Assembly (NCBI RefSeq): GCF_030068455.1
Contig: NZ_JAQOSQ010000012.1
Span: forward strand, 1 to 64,000
DNA: 64,000 bases
DNA from: Roseofilum casamattae BLCC-M143
Lineage (GTDB): Bacteria > Cyanobacteriota > Cyanobacteriia > Cyanobacteriales > Desertifilaceae
Reading direction: 5' to 3'
Shown in pieces: positions 62,737 through 64,000 of this stretch. The stretch's first letter is position 1. Each line of letters begins with the position of its first letter. The notes under the pieces were generated by a model, which was given only the letters and a program-made list of their open reading frames with translations, was not told the DNA's origin and did not search any database. The position numbers and the translations under genes were made by a program.

Positions 62737-64000
62737 ATGAGCAATACGATCGCCGATCGCCTACAATCCCAAGTCCAACTCTATCCCGATCGCCCGGCAA
62801 TTATCGATCGCGATCGGTCTATTTCTTTTGTCGAACTCGACCGAGACTCCAGCCGCGCCGCCGCTTATTTACAAGACCTGGGATTGCAAATGGGCGATCG
62901 CATTCTCGTCTTTTTACCCATTAGCATCGACCTTTACATTACCCTAATTGCTTTATTCAAATTGGGGATAACGGCCATGTTTGTTGACCCCAGCGCCGGT
63001 CGAACTCACCTGGAACAATGTTGCACGATTGCGCCACCTAAAGCACTGATTGCAACCCGAAAAGCCTCCCTGCTGCTGCTGCGCTCTCCTCGCTTGCGCC
63101 AAATTCCTTGCAAACTGGTTCCCGGCCTTTCCCTTCCCGGACTCGGAAACTGGAACCGATGGCGCACCTACCCACCTCTGGAAAAGTCCGATCCGGCAAC
63201 GCCAGAAACCCCGGCACTCCTCACCTTTACTAGTGGCAGTACCGGACAGCCAAAAGCCGCTCTGCGCACTCACCAATTTCTGCTCGTGCAACACCAAGTT
63301 CTCGCTCGACACCTAGAACTGCAACCGGGAGCAGTCGATCTGACCACATTGCCGATCTTCATTCTCGCAAACCTGGCCTCGGGAGTCACCAGCCTCATTC
63401 CCGATGGCGACCTGCGCAAACCCGGATTTATCGATCCCGCACCTATTATCCGCCAGATCGACACCCACCAACCGGCAAGTACGGCAGCCTCTCCCGCCTT
63501 TCTCGAACGGTTAGCTGCCTACTGCGAAGAGAATAACCGGAGCTTGCATGGGTTGCAACGCATCTTTAGCGGCGGCGCTCCCGTTTTCCCACAACTGTGC
63601 GATCGCCTGCAACAGCTCGCCCCCGATGCTAAAATTATTACCGTCTACGGCTCCACCGAAGCCGAACCCATTGCCCATCACCAGTTTGTAGATAGCTCGC
63701 CATCCAATAACTCTCCATCTCTCGGCGGACTCTGCGCTGGCATCCCTATCCCGGAAATCGAGCTAAAAATTATCCCCGACGCTTGGGGAACTCCCATTCC
63801 TCCATTAACGGCAGCAGAGTTTGCCAACCAAGAGTTGCCGCCATTCACTCCCGGAGAGATTGTCGTCAGTGGCGCTCATGTCTTACCCGGATATGTCAAT
63901 GGCATTGGCGATCGCAGCACCAAGTTTCGCGTCGGCAACACCCCTTGGCATCGTACTGGAGATGCAGGCTATTTCTGCGATCGCGGTCGGCTTTGGCTGT
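62737..64000 (+). CDS. AMP-dependent acyl ligase (OleC-like), cut by window edge
   Basis: An ATG at 62737 opens a frame that runs past the right edge; 421 residues are visible. AMP-binding signature LLTFTSGSTGQPKAALRTH (from about residue 161), LPIFILANLASGVTSLIPD, GGAPVFPQLCDRLQQLAPDAKIITVYGSTEAEP, and GPGYVNG-like GAHVLPGYVNGIGDRS near the end. The LASG.TSLIPD and YGSTEAEPI segments resemble OleC-type ligases. The C-terminal lid is missing here. It likely activates a fatty acid or beta-hydroxy acid; the product is not known. Confidence 0.85.
   Translation, partial: MSNTIADRLQSQVQLYPDRPAIIDRDRSISFVELDRDSSRAAAYLQDLGLQMGDRILVFLPISIDLYITLIALFKLGITAMFVDPSAGRTHLEQCCTIAPPKALIATRKASLLLLRSPRLRQIPCKLVPGLSLPGLGNWNRWRTYPPLEKSDPATPETPALLTFTSGSTGQPKAALRTHQFLLVQHQVLARHLELQPGAVDLTTLPIFILANLASGVTSLIPDGDLRKPGFIDPAPIIRQIDTHQPASTAASPAFLERLAAYCEENNRSLHGLQRIFSGGAPVFPQLCDRLQQLAPDAKIITVYGSTEAEPIAHHQFVDSSPSNNSPSLGGLCAGIPIPEIELKIIPDAWGTPIPPLTAAEFANQELPPFTPGEIVVSGAHVLPGYVNGIGDRSTKFRVGNTPWHRTGDAGYFCDRGRLWL

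Overview
The window is chromosomal DNA from a cyanobacterium. It carries psbE-psbF-psbL-psbJ behind rubredoxin and ycf48, chlL/chlN for dark chlorophyll synthesis, a Rubisco assembly chaperone (raf1), crtR, menD/menA, a GUN4-domain protein, and many small families found mainly in cyanobacteria (DUF3110, DUF3370, DUF5331, DUF6464, DUF1517, slr1658/slr1659-type regulators). The palindrome GCGATCGC (HIP1) occurs throughout. Genus cannot be read from the sequence; a filamentous oscillatorian type is a guess only.

Layout. 0-1 kb is a decayed junction with a truncated DUF4277 transposase, a small membrane ORF and a LysR-type pseudogene. 1-4.3 kb holds GUN4-like, luciferase-type flavin monooxygenase and SDR genes. 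4.4-7.4 kb has a small hypothetical gene, an orphan gas-vesicle gvpF/L gene, mobA and pyrE. 7.5-13.4 kb (minus) has an MscS channel with a long periplasmic coiled coil, ubiD, an NlpC/P60 hydrolase, ruvC and a voltage-gated ion channel. 13.7-18.3 kb (plus) has an HD-domain gene, three tandem AIM24/TIGR00266 paralogs, an M48 protease and KDPG aldolase. 18.3-24.1 kb (minus) has the photosystem II operon, a GAF/histidine-kinase-like protein lacking its phosphoacceptor His, murQ and a DUF3110 gene. 24.3-33.6 kb has a 6.4-kb tamB-like gene, menD and menA. 33.6-38.8 kb has a PEP-CTERM tail relic, a 770-residue protein of unknown function, a glycosyltransferase, an SAM hydrolase-type gene, tRNA-Arg and moaC. 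38.9-47 kb has Uma2, a peptidase C15 family gene, DUF3370, MoxR, DUF6464, a three-gene signalling cluster (diguanylate cyclase, ATPase-like switch, STAS) and raf1. 47-50 kb has tRNA-Ala, an antitoxin with a broken ParE-like toxin, DUF1517, tRNA-Ser and a small transposable element with target-site duplications. 50.2-53 kb is chlL-DUF5331-chlN. 53.1-58.3 kb is a 1711-residue RTX/subtilase/Calx-beta/beta-helix protein. 58.5-64 kb has asnS, moaD, crtR, an SGNH-like protein and an incomplete OleC-like acyl-adenylate ligase.

Genes that work together: rubA-ycf48-psbEFLJ (photosystem II assembly); chlL-chlN plus GUN4-like (tetrapyrrole and chlorophyll); menD/menA and possibly ubiD (quinones); mobA, moaC and moaD (molybdenum cofactor, scattered over 55 kb); the STAS/ATPase/GGDEF cluster (signalling).

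The main unusual items are a dispersed palindromic repeat family (AGAAACCCGGTTTCT core) with five full or partial copies plus a look-alike terminator, the small inverted-repeat element with perfect 10-bp duplications, the 770-residue orphan, the AIM24 triplication, the His-less kinase-like protein, and several gene relics. No CRISPR array, prophage or complete defence system was seen.
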